A stretch of DNA of 64,000 nt from Streptomyces rubradiris (GTDB lineage Bacteria; Actinomycetota; Actinomycetes; Streptomycetales; Streptomycetaceae), in assembly GCF_016860525.1 (NCBI RefSeq), contig NZ_BNEA01000015.1:3968001-4032000 (forward strand), written 5' to 3'. The notes below the pieces were generated by a model. The model was not told where the DNA came from. It saw only the letters and a list, made by a program, of their open reading frames with translations, and ran no database searches. Made by a program: the position numbers and the translations under genes. Position 1 is the stretch's first letter, and every line of letters begins with the position of its first letter. Below, piece after piece: positions 41,476 through 50,987 of the stretch.

Positions 41476-41955
41476 TCAGCCGCCGCCGTACATGCGCCGC
41501 ATCGCGAAGTCGACCATCTGCTCGACCGCCTTGGCGTCGAACACGATCCGGTGCTCGCCCTCCATGTCCAGGACGAAGCCGTAACCGGTGGGCAGCAGGT
41601 CGATCACCTCGGCGCCGGTGATGACGAAGTACTTGGACTCCTTGCCCGCGTACCGGCGCAGCTCCTTCAGCGAGGTGAACATCGGGATCACCGGCTGCTG
41701 GGTGTTGTGCAGCGCGAGGAAGCCCGGGGTGTCGCCGCGCGGGCAGTACACCTTGGAGGTGGCGAAGATCTGCTGGAAGTCCTCGGCGGCCATCTGCCCG
41801 GTGGTGAAGGCGCGCACCGCGTCCGCGAGCGAGGGCGGGGACGGCTCCGGATAGAGCGGCGGCTGCTGGCCGTACCCGCCGACACCGCCCGGCATCTGCT
41901 GCTGCGGCGGGGCGTACTGCTGCTGAGCGCCCACGTTCTGGTCGTAGCCGTACAT
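41476..41955 (-). CDS. SseB-like protein
   Basis: A 159-residue protein. The first 50 residues are Gln/Pro/Gly-rich; the rest (about 55-155: LADAVRAFTTGQMAAEDFQQIFATSKVYCPRGDTPGFLALHN, MFTSLKELRRYAG) fits the SseB N-terminal domain, a small alpha-beta module of unclear function. TACGCT ends 7 bases before ATG 41955, so the mRNA is probably leaderless. Confidence 0.78.
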   Translation of the reverse strand: MYGYDQNVGAQQQYAPPQQQMPGGVGGYGQQPPLYPEPSPPSLADAVRAFTTGQMAAEDFQQIFATSKVYCPRGDTPGFLALHNTQQPVIPMFTSLKELRRYAGKESKYFVITGAEVIDLLPTGYGFVLDMEGEHRIVFDAKAVEQMVDFAMRRMYGGG

Positions 41956-42176
41956 GAGCAGAAGCGTACCGAGCCGCCCCGCCACCCGGATGGACTACGG
42001 CACAGGAACTCCGCGCGCCGGCCGGGGAGGAGCGCCGGGCACCGGCCCCACCCGAACGGCGAGGGCGCGCGGGGGTGTTCACGGGGCGCTCAGGGGGCAT
42101 GCACCTGGCATGTACAAGGCGCCCTCAGCGCCACTTGAGACGCGTCACAGATGCCCGGATCGGGGTTGCGTCTTAT

Positions 42177-42188
42177 TACCGACGGGTA
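42177..42188. promoter_or_regulatory. inverted repeat TACC-N4-GGTA upstream of the acyl-CoA dehydrogenase
   Basis: TACCGACGGGTA (42177-42188), with flanking T and GC, lies 82 bases before the ATG in an AT-richer promoter region that also holds GTAGCTAC. TetR-type fatty-acid regulators bind sites of this kind, though none is encoded nearby. The space 41956-42269 otherwise contains no gene that I can support. Confidence 0.4.
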
Positions 42189-42269
42189 GCATCATCGTAG
42201 CTACTTGTTGGTACGTGAACTAGGTGCGAGGAGTCAGTGCCTCGCCGATCCCTCTACGGAGCCGTCGCC

Positions 42270-44096
42270 ATGGGGCACTACAAGTCGAATCTCCGCGACA
42301 TCGAGTTCAACCTCTTCGAAGTACTCGGGCGCGACAAGGTGTACGGCACCGGCCCGTTCGAGGAGATGGACGTCGACACCGCCAAGAGCATCCTGGAGGA
42401 GATGACCCGCCTCTCGGAGAACGAGCTGGCCGAGTCCTTCGCCGACGCCGACCGCAACCCGCCGGTCTTCGACCCCGAGACCAACACCGCGCCGGTCCCG
42501 GCGTCCTTCAAGAAGAGCTACCAGGCCTTCATGGACTCCGAGTACTGGCGGCTCGGCCTGCCCGAGGAGATCGGCGGCACCACCTCGCCGCGCTCCCTGA
42601 TCTGGGCCTACGCCGAGCTGATCCTGGGCGCCAACCCGGCCGTGTGGATGTACTCCTCGGGCCCCGCGTTCGCCGGCATCCTCTTCGAGGAGGGCAACGA
42701 GGTCCAGAAGCACATCGCCAAGATCGCCACCGAGAAGCAGTGGGGCTCCACCATGGTGCTCACCGAGCCCGACGCGGGCTCCGACGTGGGCGCCGGCCGC
42801 ACCAAGGCCGTCCAGCAGGAGGACGGCTCCTGGCACATCGAGGGCGTGAAGCGCTTCATCACCTCCGGTGAGCACGACATGTCGGAGAACATCCTTCACT
42901 ACGTGCTCGCGCGTCCCGAGGGCGCCGGCCCCGGCACCAAGGGCCTGTCCCTCTTCCTCGTGCCGAAGTACCTGTTCGACTTCGAGACCGGCGAGCTGGG
43001 CGAGCGCAACGGCGTCTACGCCACCAACGTCGAGCACAAGATGGGCCTGAAGGTCTCCAACACGTGCGAGATGACCTTCGGCGACCAGCACCCCGCCAAG
43101 GGCTGGCTGATCGGCGACAAGCACGACGGCATCCGCCAGATGTTCCGCATCATCGAGTTCGCCCGCATGATGGTCGGCACGAAGGCGATCTCCACGCTGT
43201 CCACCGGCTACCTGAACGCGCTGGAGTACGCCAAGGAGCGCGTCCAGGGCCCGGACCTGGCGAACTTCATGGACAAGACCGCGCCCAAGGTCACCATCAC
43301 CCACCACCCCGACGTGCGCCGCTCGCTGATGACGCAGAAGGCGTACGCGGAGGGCATGCGCGCCCTGGTGCTGTACACCGCCTCGGTCCAGGACGCCATC
43401 CAGATCAAGGAGGCGAACGGCGAGGACGCCTCCGCCGAGCACGCGCTGAACGACCTGCTGCTGCCGATCGTCAAGGGCTACGGCTCCGAGAAGGGCTACG
43501 AGCAGCTCGCCCAGTCGCTGCAGACCTTCGGCGGCTCCGGCTTCCTCCAGGAGTACCCGGTCGAGCAGTACATCCGGGACTCCAAGATCGACACCCTGTA
43601 CGAGGGCACCACGGCGATCCAGGGCCAGGACTTCTTCTTCCGGAAGATCGTCCGCAACCAGGGCGCCGCGCTGAACTCACTCGCCGAGGACATCAAGAAG
43701 TTCCTGGCGCTCGGCACCGGCGGCGAGGAGCTGGCCGGCGCCCGCGAGCAGCTGGCCAAGGCGGCCGTGGAGCTGGAGGCGATCGTCGGCCTGATGCTGA
43801 CCGACCTGGCCGCCACCGAGCAGGACACCAAGAACATCTACAAGGTGGGCCTGAACACCACCCGCCTGCTCATGGCCTCCGGTGACGTGGTCGTCGGCTA
43901 CCTCCTCCTCAAGGGCGCCGCGGTCGCCGCCGAGAAGCTGGCCACCGCCTCGGCGAAGGACAAGGCCTTCTACACCGGCAAGATCGCCGCGGCGAAGTTC
44001 TTCGCGGCGAACGTCCTGCCGGGCGTCACCCTCGCCCGCAAGGTCGCCGGCAACGTGGAGCTGGACCTGATGGAACTGGACGAGGCCGCGTTCTAG
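42270..44096 (+). CDS. acyl-CoA dehydrogenase
   Basis: A 608-residue flavoprotein for the first step of fatty acid beta-oxidation. [13 protein letters not shown] (about 165-177) and the substrate-loop FITSGEHD match the family, and the C-terminal domain carries [26 protein letters not shown], with Glu-Gly-Thr at the position of the catalytic base region. A further C-terminal domain (about 470-605) is found in the long-chain type of about 600 residues. ATG 42270 has a GGAG site. A hairpin terminator follows. Single gene with its own promoter. Confidence 0.93.
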   Translation: MGHYKSNLRDIEFNLFEVLGRDKVYGTGPFEEMDVDTAKSILEEMTRLSENELAESFADADRNPPVFDPETNTAPVPASFKKSYQAFMDSEYWRLGLPEEIGGTTSPRSLIWAYAELILGANPAVWMYSSGPAFAGILFEEGNEVQKHIAKIATEKQWGSTMVLTEPDAGSDVGAGRTKAVQQEDGSWHIEGVKRFITSGEHDMSENILHYVLARPEGAGPGTKGLSLFLVPKYLFDFETGELGERNGVYATNVEHKMGLKVSNTCEMTFGDQHPAKGWLIGDKHDGIRQMFRIIEFARMMVGTKAISTLSTGYLNALEYAKERVQGPDLANFMDKTAPKVTITHHPDVRRSLMTQKAYAEGMRALVLYTASVQDAIQIKEANGEDASAEHALNDLLLPIVKGYGSEKGYEQLAQSLQTFGGSGFLQEYPVEQYIRDSKIDTLYEGTTAIQGQDFFFRKIVRNQGAALNSLAEDIKKFLALGTGGEELAGAREQLAKAAVELEAIVGLMLTDLAATEQDTKNIYKVGLNTTRLLMASGDVVVGYLLLKGAAVAAEKLATASAKDKAFYTGKIAAAKFFAANVLPGVTLARKVAGNVELDLMELDEAAF

Positions 44097-44154
44097 GCCC
44101 CGGCGTCCCGGGCGCCCGGTTTCCCGACGTTCCGGACGTCCCCGTCGATTCCTC

Positions 44155-44191
44155 GCACGGGCCCGCTCTCTTTCCGGGAGCGGGCCCGTGC
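44155..44191 (+). terminator. hairpin after the acyl-CoA dehydrogenase gene
   Basis: GCACGGGCCCGCTC (44155-44168) pairs perfectly with GAGCGGGCCCGTGC (44178-44191) around a 9-base loop, 58 bases after the stop and 20 bases before the next ATG. Confidence 0.75.
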
Positions 44192-44211
44192 ACGTCGTTA
44201 AGGTGAATCCC

Positions 44212-45561
44212 ATGAGCGCACCATCCCGCCCGTCACCCGACGCCGCCCCTTCAGCGAGCGCTGCGCGCGCGCCTCTCACCTTCGACCGCGGCCACACCGA
44301 CGACCTGATGTCCTTCCTGGCGGCGAGCCCGTCGCCGTACCACGCCGTGGCGAACACCGCCGAGCGGCTGGAGAAGGCGGGCTTCCGGCAGGTCGCGGAG
44401 ACGGACGCCTGGGACGGGACGCACGGGGGCAAGTACGTGCTGCGCGGCGGCGCGATCGTGGCCTGGTACGTGCCCGAGGGCGCCGAGGCGCACACCCCCT
44501 TCCACATCATCGGCGCGCACACCGACTCCCCCAGCCTGAGGGTCAAGCCGCGCCCGGACAGCGGGGCGCACGGCTGGCGTCAGGTCGCCGTGGAGATCTA
44601 CGGCGGCCCGCTGCTCAACTCCTGGCTGGACCGGGACCTCGGGCTGGCCGGCCGGCTGACCCTGCGCGACGGCTCGTCCGTCCTGGTCAACGTGGACCGG
44701 CCGCTGCTGCGGGTGCCGCAGCTCGCCATCCACCTGGACCGCTCGGTCGGCACCGAGGGGCTCAAACTCGACAAGCAGCGGCACCTCCAGCCGGTGTGGG
44801 GCCTCGGCGACCAGGTGGGCGACGGCGACCTCATCGCCTTCCTGGAGCAGGAGGCCGGGCTGACCGAGGGCTCGGTGACCGGCTGGGACCTGATGACCCA
44901 TCCGGTGGAGCCGCCGGCCTACCTCGGCCGGGACCGGGAGCTGGTCGCCGGCCCGCGCATGGACAACCTGCTGTCCGTGCACGCCGGCGCCGCCGCCCTC
45001 ACCGCCGTCGCGGCCTCCGGCGCCCCGCTCACCCGCATCCCGGTGCTGGCCGCCTTCGACCACGAGGAGAACGGCTCCCAGTCGGACACCGGCGCGGACG
45101 GCCCGCTGCTCGGCTCCGTCCTGGAGCGCTCGGTGCTCGCGCGCGGCGGGTCGTTCGAGGACCGGGCCCGCGCCTTCGCCGCCTCGGTCTGCCTGTCCTC
45201 CGACACCGGTCACGCCGTGCACCCCAACTACGCCGAGCGGCACGACCCGACGCACCACCCGCGGGTCAACGGCGGACCGATCCTCAAGGTCAACGTCAAC
45301 AACCGCTACGCGACCGACGGTTCGGGCCGCGCGGTGTTCGCCGCCGCCTGCGAGAAGGCGGGCGTGCCCTTCCAGAGCTTCGTGTCGAACAACTCCATGC
45401 CGTGCGGCACCACCATCGGCCCGATCACCGCGGCCCGGCACGGCATCCGCACCGTCGACATCGGCGTGGCGATCCTGTCCATGCACAGCGTCCGCGAACT
45501 GTGCGGCGCGGACGACCCGTTCCTCCTCGCGAACGCCCTGACGGCCTTCCTGGAGGGCTAG
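44212..45561 (+). CDS. M18 family aminopeptidase
   Basis: A 449-residue zinc aminopeptidase that removes N-terminal residues from peptides in the cytosol. Ligand-bearing motifs are visible: GAHTDSPSLRVKP (His/Asp), the FDHEENGS block (Glu pair) with GAD following, and LSMHSVREL (C-terminal His). GPRMDNLLS supplies the bridging Asp. ATG 44212 has an AAGGTGA site; the upstream GTG 44188 lies in the terminator stem. A small DUF6458 gene follows. Confidence 0.92.
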   Translation: MSAPSRPSPDAAPSASAARAPLTFDRGHTDDLMSFLAASPSPYHAVANTAERLEKAGFRQVAETDAWDGTHGGKYVLRGGAIVAWYVPEGAEAHTPFHIIGAHTDSPSLRVKPRPDSGAHGWRQVAVEIYGGPLLNSWLDRDLGLAGRLTLRDGSSVLVNVDRPLLRVPQLAIHLDRSVGTEGLKLDKQRHLQPVWGLGDQVGDGDLIAFLEQEAGLTEGSVTGWDLMTHPVEPPAYLGRDRELVAGPRMDNLLSVHAGAAALTAVAASGAPLTRIPVLAAFDHEENGSQSDTGADGPLLGSVLERSVLARGGSFEDRARAFAASVCLSSDTGHAVHPNYAERHDPTHHPRVNGGPILKVNVNNRYATDGSGRAVFAAACEKAGVPFQSFVSNNSMPCGTTIGPITAARHGIRTVDIGVAILSMHSVRELCGADDPFLLANALTAFLEG

Positions 45562-45647
45562 GTCCTGCCCCCAGGGCCTAGCCGGGACCCCGCCGGGTAC
45601 CCGGACGGCACCGGAGATTCCGGAACCGGAAGGGGAGGCGAGGTCTC

Positions 45648-45902
45648 ATGGGTCTCGGCGGATGCATCATCCTCATCGGCGTGGGGGCCATTCTGACGTT
45701 CGCGACCGACTGGCACATGAAGGGCGTCAACGTCACCGTCGTCGGCCTGATCCTGATGGCTGTGGGCCTGATCGGCGTCGCGACGTTCAGCGGGATCGCC
45801 CGCCGCCGCCGCGTGGTCGTCCCGCCGACGACACCGGTGGTGGAGGAGGAGCCCCACCGCCACCACCGCGTCGACGGCTACTCGGACGGCTACGGCGTCT
45901 GA
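45648..45902 (+). CDS. small membrane protein, DUF6458-like
   Basis: An 84-residue protein with two hydrophobic helices (about 3-21 and 28-47), an RRRR turn and a hydrophilic His/Glu-rich tail (EEEPHRHHRVDGYSDGYGV). ATG 45648 has a strong GGGGAGGCGAGG site. Small two-helix proteins of this kind are widespread in actinomycetes; the role is unknown. Confidence 0.78.
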   Translation: MGLGGCIILIGVGAILTFATDWHMKGVNVTVVGLILMAVGLIGVATFSGIARRRRVVVPPTTPVVEEEPHRHHRVDGYSDGYGV

Positions 45903-45914
45903 CGCGCCGTCCGC

Positions 45915-47735
45915 CTACTGCTCGTCCATGCCCGCCAGGACGAGCGGCAGACGGTCCGTCCCGCCCGCTGTGAGGCGCAGCGGGACACCCCAGTCCTGCT
46001 GGTGCACGTGACAGGCGGGGTATTGGGTGGCGGGGTCGTCGTCACAGCTGGCGGCCATCGCGGAGACGTGCAGGACGCCCTCGGACACGGCCGGGTTCAG
46101 TTCCAGCTCGCGGGACAGGTCCGTGTCCGCCCCTTCGCCCTTGAGCAGCAGCTCGGGCGGGGTGGCGGAGACCAGCAGGCGGGTCGAGGGGCCGTAGCGG
46201 GTGTCGAGCTTCTGGCCGGCCGGGGCCTGGAAGATCACGTCCAGGCGAAGGCGGCCGGGGGCTACCTCGGTGGCCGCCCGCCGGGTGCGGTGGGCGACCG
46301 ACTCCACGCGCACCGCCTCCTCGGGCAGCCGCAGCCGGGTCAGCCGGTGCCGGGCCGACTCCACCACCACGATGTCCTCGCCGACGAGGACGGCGTCGCT
46401 GGGCTCGCGCAGATCGGTGGCGAGCGTGGTGACCTCGCCGGTGGCGGGGTCGTAGCGGCGCAGGGCGTGGTTGTAGGTGTCGGCGACGGCGACCGAGCCG
46501 TCCGGCAGGGCGGTCACGCCCAGCGGGTGCTGCAAGAGCGCCTGGCCGGCGGCGCCGTCCCGGTGGCCGAAGTCGAACAGCCCGGTGCCCACGGCGGTGT
46601 GCACGTGCCCGTCGGTGTCCACCCAGCGCAGGGCGCTCGTCTCGGAGTCGGCGAGCCACAGCCGGTCGGCGGTGGCCGCGAGGCCGGAGGGCTGGGCGAA
46701 CCAGGCCTCGGCGCCGGGACCGTCCACCAGGCCCTCGTTGGTGGTGCCGGCCGCCACGGCCACCGTCCCGCCGTCCGGGTCGTAGGTCCACAGCTGGTGC
46801 ACGCCCGCCATCGCGATCCACACCTTGCCGCCGAAGACCGCCACGTCCCACGGGGAGGAGAGGTCCACCTCGCGGGCCGGGCCGGAGGTGGCCGAGCCCT
46901 GCCACCACTGCCTGCCGGTACCCGCCAGGGTGGTCACCTCGCCGGTGGCGAGCTCCAGGCGGCGCAGGGCGTGGTTCACGGTGTCGGCGACCACCACGGA
47001 GCCGTCGTCCAGCAGGGCGAGACCCTGCGGCTCGTTGAAGGACGCCTGGTCCGGGCCGCCGTCGGCGAAGCCGCGCGTGCCGGTGCCGAGCCGCCGCAGA
47101 ACCGTCTCGGCGTCCTCGGCCAGCTCCACCAGCTGGTGCCGGGTGGTGTCGCTGACCAGGAAGTTCCCCGAGGGCAGCAGCAGCGCCTTGCCGGGAAAGC
47201 GCAGCGTCGTCGGCTCGGGCTCCGGCGGCACGTAGGGGCCGTCGCCGCGGCGCAGGGTGCCCTTCGCCTCGTGCTCGGCCTCCAGCTCCTCGACCAGCCG
47301 CTCGATGGCGTGCGCGTGGCCCTCGCCGGCGTGCTGGGCGACGACGTAGCCCTCGGGGTCGATCACCACGAGGGTGGGCCAGGCGCGCACCGCGTACTGC
47401 TTCCAGGTGGCCAGCTCCGGGTCGTCCAGGACCGGGTGCGCCACGCCGTAGCGCTCGACGGCGTCCACGACGGCCTGGTGGTCGGCCTCGTGCACGAACT
47501 TCGGCGAGTGCACCCCGATCACCACGAGCGTGTCCCGGTGCTTCTCCTCCAGCTCGCGCAGCTCGTCCAGGACGTGCAGGCAGTTGATGCAGCAGAAGGT
47601 CCAGAAGTCCAGGACGACTATGCGTCCACGCAGGTCGGCAAGGGTGTACTGCTGGTCTCCCGTGTTCAGCCAGCCGCCCTTGCCGATCAGCTCGGGGGCG
47701 CGTACTCGGGTGCGTCGGGGTGCGGGGTCGGTCAT
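45915..47735 (-). CDS. thioredoxin-like / NHL-repeat protein
   Basis: A 606-residue protein of the NHLRC2 type. An N-terminal thioredoxin domain (about 15-165) has the motif WTFCCINC, and a beta-propeller of NHL repeats follows (about 185-490: FNEPQGLALLDDGSVVVADTVNHALRRL, QPSGLAATADRLWLADSETSALR, HPLGVTALPDGSVAVADTYNHALRRY). A C-terminal beta domain ends the protein. No signal peptide. It may act in thiol redox or protein folding; the partner is unknown. The ATG at 47735 is preferred over the open frame to 47786. Confidence 0.88.
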   Translation of the reverse strand: MTDPAPRRTRVRAPELIGKGGWLNTGDQQYTLADLRGRIVVLDFWTFCCINCLHVLDELRELEEKHRDTLVVIGVHSPKFVHEADHQAVVDAVERYGVAHPVLDDPELATWKQYAVRAWPTLVVIDPEGYVVAQHAGEGHAHAIERLVEELEAEHEAKGTLRRGDGPYVPPEPEPTTLRFPGKALLLPSGNFLVSDTTRHQLVELAEDAETVLRRLGTGTRGFADGGPDQASFNEPQGLALLDDGSVVVADTVNHALRRLELATGEVTTLAGTGRQWWQGSATSGPAREVDLSSPWDVAVFGGKVWIAMAGVHQLWTYDPDGGTVAVAAGTTNEGLVDGPGAEAWFAQPSGLAATADRLWLADSETSALRWVDTDGHVHTAVGTGLFDFGHRDGAAGQALLQHPLGVTALPDGSVAVADTYNHALRRYDPATGEVTTLATDLREPSDAVLVGEDIVVVESARHRLTRLRLPEEAVRVESVAHRTRRAATEVAPGRLRLDVIFQAPAGQKLDTRYGPSTRLLVSATPPELLLKGEGADTDLSRELELNPAVSEGVLHVSAMAASCDDDPATQYPACHVHQQDWGVPLRLTAGGTDRLPLVLAGMDEQ

Positions 47736-47873
47736 GGATCCAGGGTGCCACCTCGCGCCGACGGACGTTCCGGCGCCTGTGGACAACTGTTCCCGTCACT
47801 GTTTCCGGGCCGGCCCGGCTGTGGACAACTCTGCCGGCCCGACCCGGCTGTGGATAAGGGCGGCCCGGCGCCC

Positions 47874-48734
47874 TCAGTCCTGGCGGACCACGTTCCGGCC
47901 GGGGCCGCCGGAGAGGGTGTCGCGGCCCGGGCCGCCGTAGAGCCGGTCGTTGCCGCTGTTGCCGTAGAGCTTGTCGTTGCCGCTGTTGCCGTACAGGACG
48001 TCGTCGCCCTTGCCGCCGTACAGCTCGTCGGCGCCGGTGCCGCCGGTGATCGTGTCCCTGCCGTCGTCGCCGGACAGGGACTGGGACCCGGCACCGCCGC
48101 GCAGCGTGTCATTGCCTTTGCCGCCCTGCGCGATGTTGCCGCCGCCGGCCGCGTTGATCGTGTCGTTGCCGTCGCCGCCCCAGGCCAGGCCCTCCTTGCC
48201 GACCGTGAGGGTGTCGTCGCCCGCGTCGCCCGAAACGTAGGCGCCGTCGAGGCGGCCCGAGTCGGTCGCCTTGTCGTCGCCGGCGCCCAGCGAGATCTCG
48301 GCGTAGGAGTAGATCTGGTCGGTGGCGTTCTTGTAGGCGACCGTGTCGCCGCGGTCGCCGAGGTCCATGACCAGGGCGGCGTAGGGGTCCTGGCTGTCCA
48401 CGAGGGTGACCGTGCAGGAGACCTTCGTGTGGTCCGCGGCGACGGGGTGGCCGCAGCCGTGGCCCGCCCCGACCGGCACCACGTCGTCGATGAGATAGGT
48501 GATGCCCGTGCGGTCGGCGGTGAGCGAGGCGGTGACGGTGACCTTGTTGGCCTGGCCGGCGGCGGCCTTGTAGGCGAGCTGCCAGTCGTACTGGTTGACC
48601 TCGGCGGTGGCCGGAGCCGGCGCGGCACCGGCCGGGCCGGCCAGGGTGAGCGGGACGGCCAGGGCCGTACCGAGGACGAGGGCCGTCACCGGGACGGCGC
48701 GGAGCACCCGGCGGCGGGCGGGACGAGCGAGCAT
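47874..48734 (-). CDS. secreted calcium-binding RTX-repeat protein
   Basis: A 286-residue exported protein. The signal peptide spans residues 1-37 with cleavage after AGA. A domain of about 110 residues with two Cys follows, then RTX nonapeptides (GGxGxDxLxGG) from about residue 165 to the end, for example GGKGNDTLRGGAG, GGTGADELYGGKG and GNSGNDKLYG. These form calcium-loaded beta-rolls outside the cell. No protease or lipase domain is attached. The N-terminal part is of unknown function. Confidence 0.88.
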   Translation of the reverse strand: MLARPARRRVLRAVPVTALVLGTALAVPLTLAGPAGAAPAPATAEVNQYDWQLAYKAAAGQANKVTVTASLTADRTGITYLIDDVVPVGAGHGCGHPVAADHTKVSCTVTLVDSQDPYAALVMDLGDRGDTVAYKNATDQIYSYAEISLGAGDDKATDSGRLDGAYVSGDAGDDTLTVGKEGLAWGGDGNDTINAAGGGNIAQGGKGNDTLRGGAGSQSLSGDDGRDTITGGTGADELYGGKGDDVLYGNSGNDKLYGNSGNDRLYGGPGRDTLSGGPGRNVVRQD

Positions 48735-48879
48735 GGCAAACCTCCGAGAGGACGTGCGCGACCGTGCGTCTTACGCACCTTCCGACTCGGACTGCTCCCG
48801 CTTGGTTGGGCGACTTCCGTGACAACGCGAGAAGTTCACCGGCCCGCCGCTCCGACGCCGGGTGGATTCCACCGCCCGG

Positions 48880-49284
48880 TCAGCCGAGGGCGTGGCCCGC
48901 GGTGACGTCCACGTGGTCCGGTACCTCCTCGTGCCGGTCGCCCACCGTGAGGGTGCCGGCGGGCTCGAAGAGCATGATCTCGGTGGGCACGCGCGCGTAC
49001 GGCTTGTGTTCGGTGCCGCGCGGGACGGTGAACACCGAGCCCCTGGGCAGCACCACCGTGCGCTCGCCGGCCGGCTCGCGCAGACCTATGTGCAGCTCCC
49101 CGGACAGGACCAGGAAGAACTCGTCGGTGTTCTCGTGCACGTGCCAGAGGTGCTCGCCCTCCACCTTCGCCACGCGCACGTCGTAGTCGTTGACCGTGGT
49201 GACGATGCGGGGGCTCCACTGCTCGGTGAAGGAGGCGAGGGCCTGCGCGAGGAGGACCGGTGCTGTGTGTTCCGTGTGTGCCAT
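48880..49284 (-). CDS. cupin domain protein
   Basis: A 134-residue single-domain cupin. WHVHENTDEFFLVLSGELHIG (about 48-68) is motif 1 with both His and the Glu, and VFTVPRGTEHKPYA (about 84-97) is motif 2 with the last His, so the metal site is complete. It diverges from a GlxA-type regulator, 51 bases between starts, and is probably its target. Confidence 0.88.
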   Translation of the reverse strand: MAHTEHTAPVLLAQALASFTEQWSPRIVTTVNDYDVRVAKVEGEHLWHVHENTDEFFLVLSGELHIGLREPAGERTVVLPRGSVFTVPRGTEHKPYARVPTEIMLFEPAGTLTVGDRHEEVPDHVDVTAGHALG

Positions 49285-49335
49285 GCGCTCATCGTGCGGG
49301 TGGCCGGGCCGCCGTACGAGTGCTAGGAATCGCAT

Positions 49336-50337
49336 ATGCCGCAAGAATCCTCTCAGGCCCCGCACCGGGTGGCGGTGCTCGTCGACGCGGGCACCAACCC
49401 GTTCGAGGTCGGTGTCGCCACCGAGATGTTCGGGCTGCCCCGCCCCGAACTGGGCCTGAACGGGCCCCTCTACGAGGTGACGCTGTGCGCGCCCGGCCCC
49501 GAGATCCGGATGAACCACGGCTTCTTCACCATGGGCGGCCTGTCCGGCCTGGAAGCGGTGGACACCGCCGGCACCCTGATCGTGCCCGGCCGCCCGGACA
49601 ACGTCGTGCCGCGCGGGCCGGACGTCCTGGCCGCGATCCGCCGCGCCCACGCGCGGGGCGCCCGCGTCGTCAGCTTCTGCACCGGCAGTTTCGCGCTCGC
49701 CGAGGCCGGGCTGCTGGACGGCCGCCGGGCCACCACCCACTGGATGTGGGCGGAGACCTTCCGGGACCTGCATCCCGCGGTGCGGCTGGAGCCCGATGTG
49801 CTGTTCGTCGACGAGGGCGACATCCTCACCGCGGCGGGCAGCGCCGCGGCGCTCGACCTCGGGCTGCACATCTGGCGCCGCGACCACGGGGCGGAGATGG
49901 CGAACGCCGTCTCCCGGCGCCTGGTCTTCGCCGCCCACCGCGACGGCGGGCAACGCCAGTTCGTGGAGCGCCCGGTGCCCGAGGTGCCCGACGAGTCCCT
50001 CGGCCCGCTGCTGGCCTGGGCGCAGGAACGCCTGGGCGAGCCGCTGACCGTCGCCGCTCTCGCCGCCCGCGCCGCCGTCTCGCCGGCCACCCTGCACCGC
50101 CGCTTCCGCAGCCAGCTCGGCACGACACCGCTGGCCTGGCTCACCGGGGAGCGCGTGGCGCTGGCCTGCCGGCTGATCGAGCGGGGCGAGGAGCGGCTGG
50201 ACGTGGTGGCGGCGCGCAGCGGCCTGGGCACGGCGGCCAACCTGCGCGCCCGGCTGCGCCGCCAGACGGGGCTGAGCCCGTCGGCGTACCGCAAGCGGTT
50301 CGGCGGGGTGCCGGGAGAGGGGGCCGTGCCCGTATGA
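49336..50337 (+). CDS. GlxA family AraC-type regulator (DJ-1/PfpI plus helix-turn-helix)
   Basis: A 333-residue regulator. The DJ-1/PfpI-like domain (about 10-185) contains VSFCTGSFALAEAGLLDGRRATTHW, and two AraC helix-turn-helices lie at about 215-315 (LTVAALAARAAVSPATLHRRFRSQLG, then SGLGTAANLRARLRRQTGLSPSAYRKRF). It probably controls the divergent cupin gene. AGGAAT lies five bases before the ATG, consistent with a leaderless or very short leader mRNA. Confidence 0.9.
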   Translation: MPQESSQAPHRVAVLVDAGTNPFEVGVATEMFGLPRPELGLNGPLYEVTLCAPGPEIRMNHGFFTMGGLSGLEAVDTAGTLIVPGRPDNVVPRGPDVLAAIRRAHARGARVVSFCTGSFALAEAGLLDGRRATTHWMWAETFRDLHPAVRLEPDVLFVDEGDILTAAGSAAALDLGLHIWRRDHGAEMANAVSRRLVFAAHRDGGQRQFVERPVPEVPDESLGPLLAWAQERLGEPLTVAALAARAAVSPATLHRRFRSQLGTTPLAWLTGERVALACRLIERGEERLDVVAARSGLGTAANLRARLRRQTGLSPSAYRKRFGGVPGEGAVPV

Positions 50338-50380
50338 CGGCTTTGTGACGACCGCCCAGCGCCGGGGAAGCATGCACCGT

Positions 50381-50875
50381 ATGAGATTCCTCGTACGCGA
50401 CCGGATCCTCGGCATCGGTGACGACTGGTGGATCGAGGACGAGCACGGCCGGAAGACCTACCTCGTCGACGGCAAGGCCATGCGGCTGCGGGACACCTTC
50501 GAGCTGAAGGACACCGAGGGGCGGGTCCTGATCGACATCCACCAGAAGATGTTCGCGCTGCGCGACACCATGGTGATCGAACGGGACGGCGAGGCCCTGG
50601 CCCGCGTCCGGCGCAAGCGGCTGTCCCTGCTCCGCAACCACTACCGGGTCGCCCTGGCGGACGGCACCGAGCTGGACGTGAGCGGCAGAGTCCTGGACCG
50701 CGAGTTCGCCGTCGAGTACGACGGCGAACTCCTGGCGGTGATCACCCGCCGCTGGCTGACCGTCCGCGACACCTACGGCGTGGACGTCGTCCGGGACGAC
50801 GCCGATCCGGCACTGCTGATCGCGGTCGCGGTGTGCGTGATCCACCTCGCCGAGAAGGAGGGCGAGGAGGACTGA
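50381..50875 (+). CDS. LURP-one-related (LOR) family protein
   Basis: A 164-residue protein of the LURP-one/Tubby-like fold: a beta-barrel around a central helix. MRFLVRDRILGIGDDWWIEDEHGRKTYLVDGKA opens the domain, and FALRDTMVIERDGEALARVRRKRL continues it. The ATG at 50381 has GGGGAAG ten bases upstream; GTG 50345 is also possible. Function in bacteria is unknown; membrane lipid or scramblase-like roles are known only for remote relatives. Degenerate tandem repeats start at its stop codon. Confidence 0.85.
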   Translation: MRFLVRDRILGIGDDWWIEDEHGRKTYLVDGKAMRLRDTFELKDTEGRVLIDIHQKMFALRDTMVIERDGEALARVRRKRLSLLRNHYRVALADGTELDVSGRVLDREFAVEYDGELLAVITRRWLTVRDTYGVDVVRDDADPALLIAVAVCVIHLAEKEGEED

Positions 50876-50986
50876 TACCGGCCGCGAGAGAGTACTGATC
50901 CCGGCCCCGCGGGAGAGGACTGACTACGGCCGCGGGAGGGGCCCGACCGAGGCCACGAGAGGGGCCCGGCCCCGGCCGCGAGGAGG
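50866..50986. repeat. degenerate GC-rich tandem repeat after the LURP-one gene
   Basis: About four units of roughly 24-30 bases share GGACTGATxCCGGCCGCGxGAGAG. The first unit contains the stop codon of the LURP-one gene and the last reaches the stop of the convergent nitrilase gene. Confidence 0.6.
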
Positions 50987-50987
50987 C

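Noticed and set aside
46002-48905. 967-codon plus-strand frame
   Set aside because: It is antisense to the thioredoxin-NHL and RTX genes, lacks domains and has no ribosome site.
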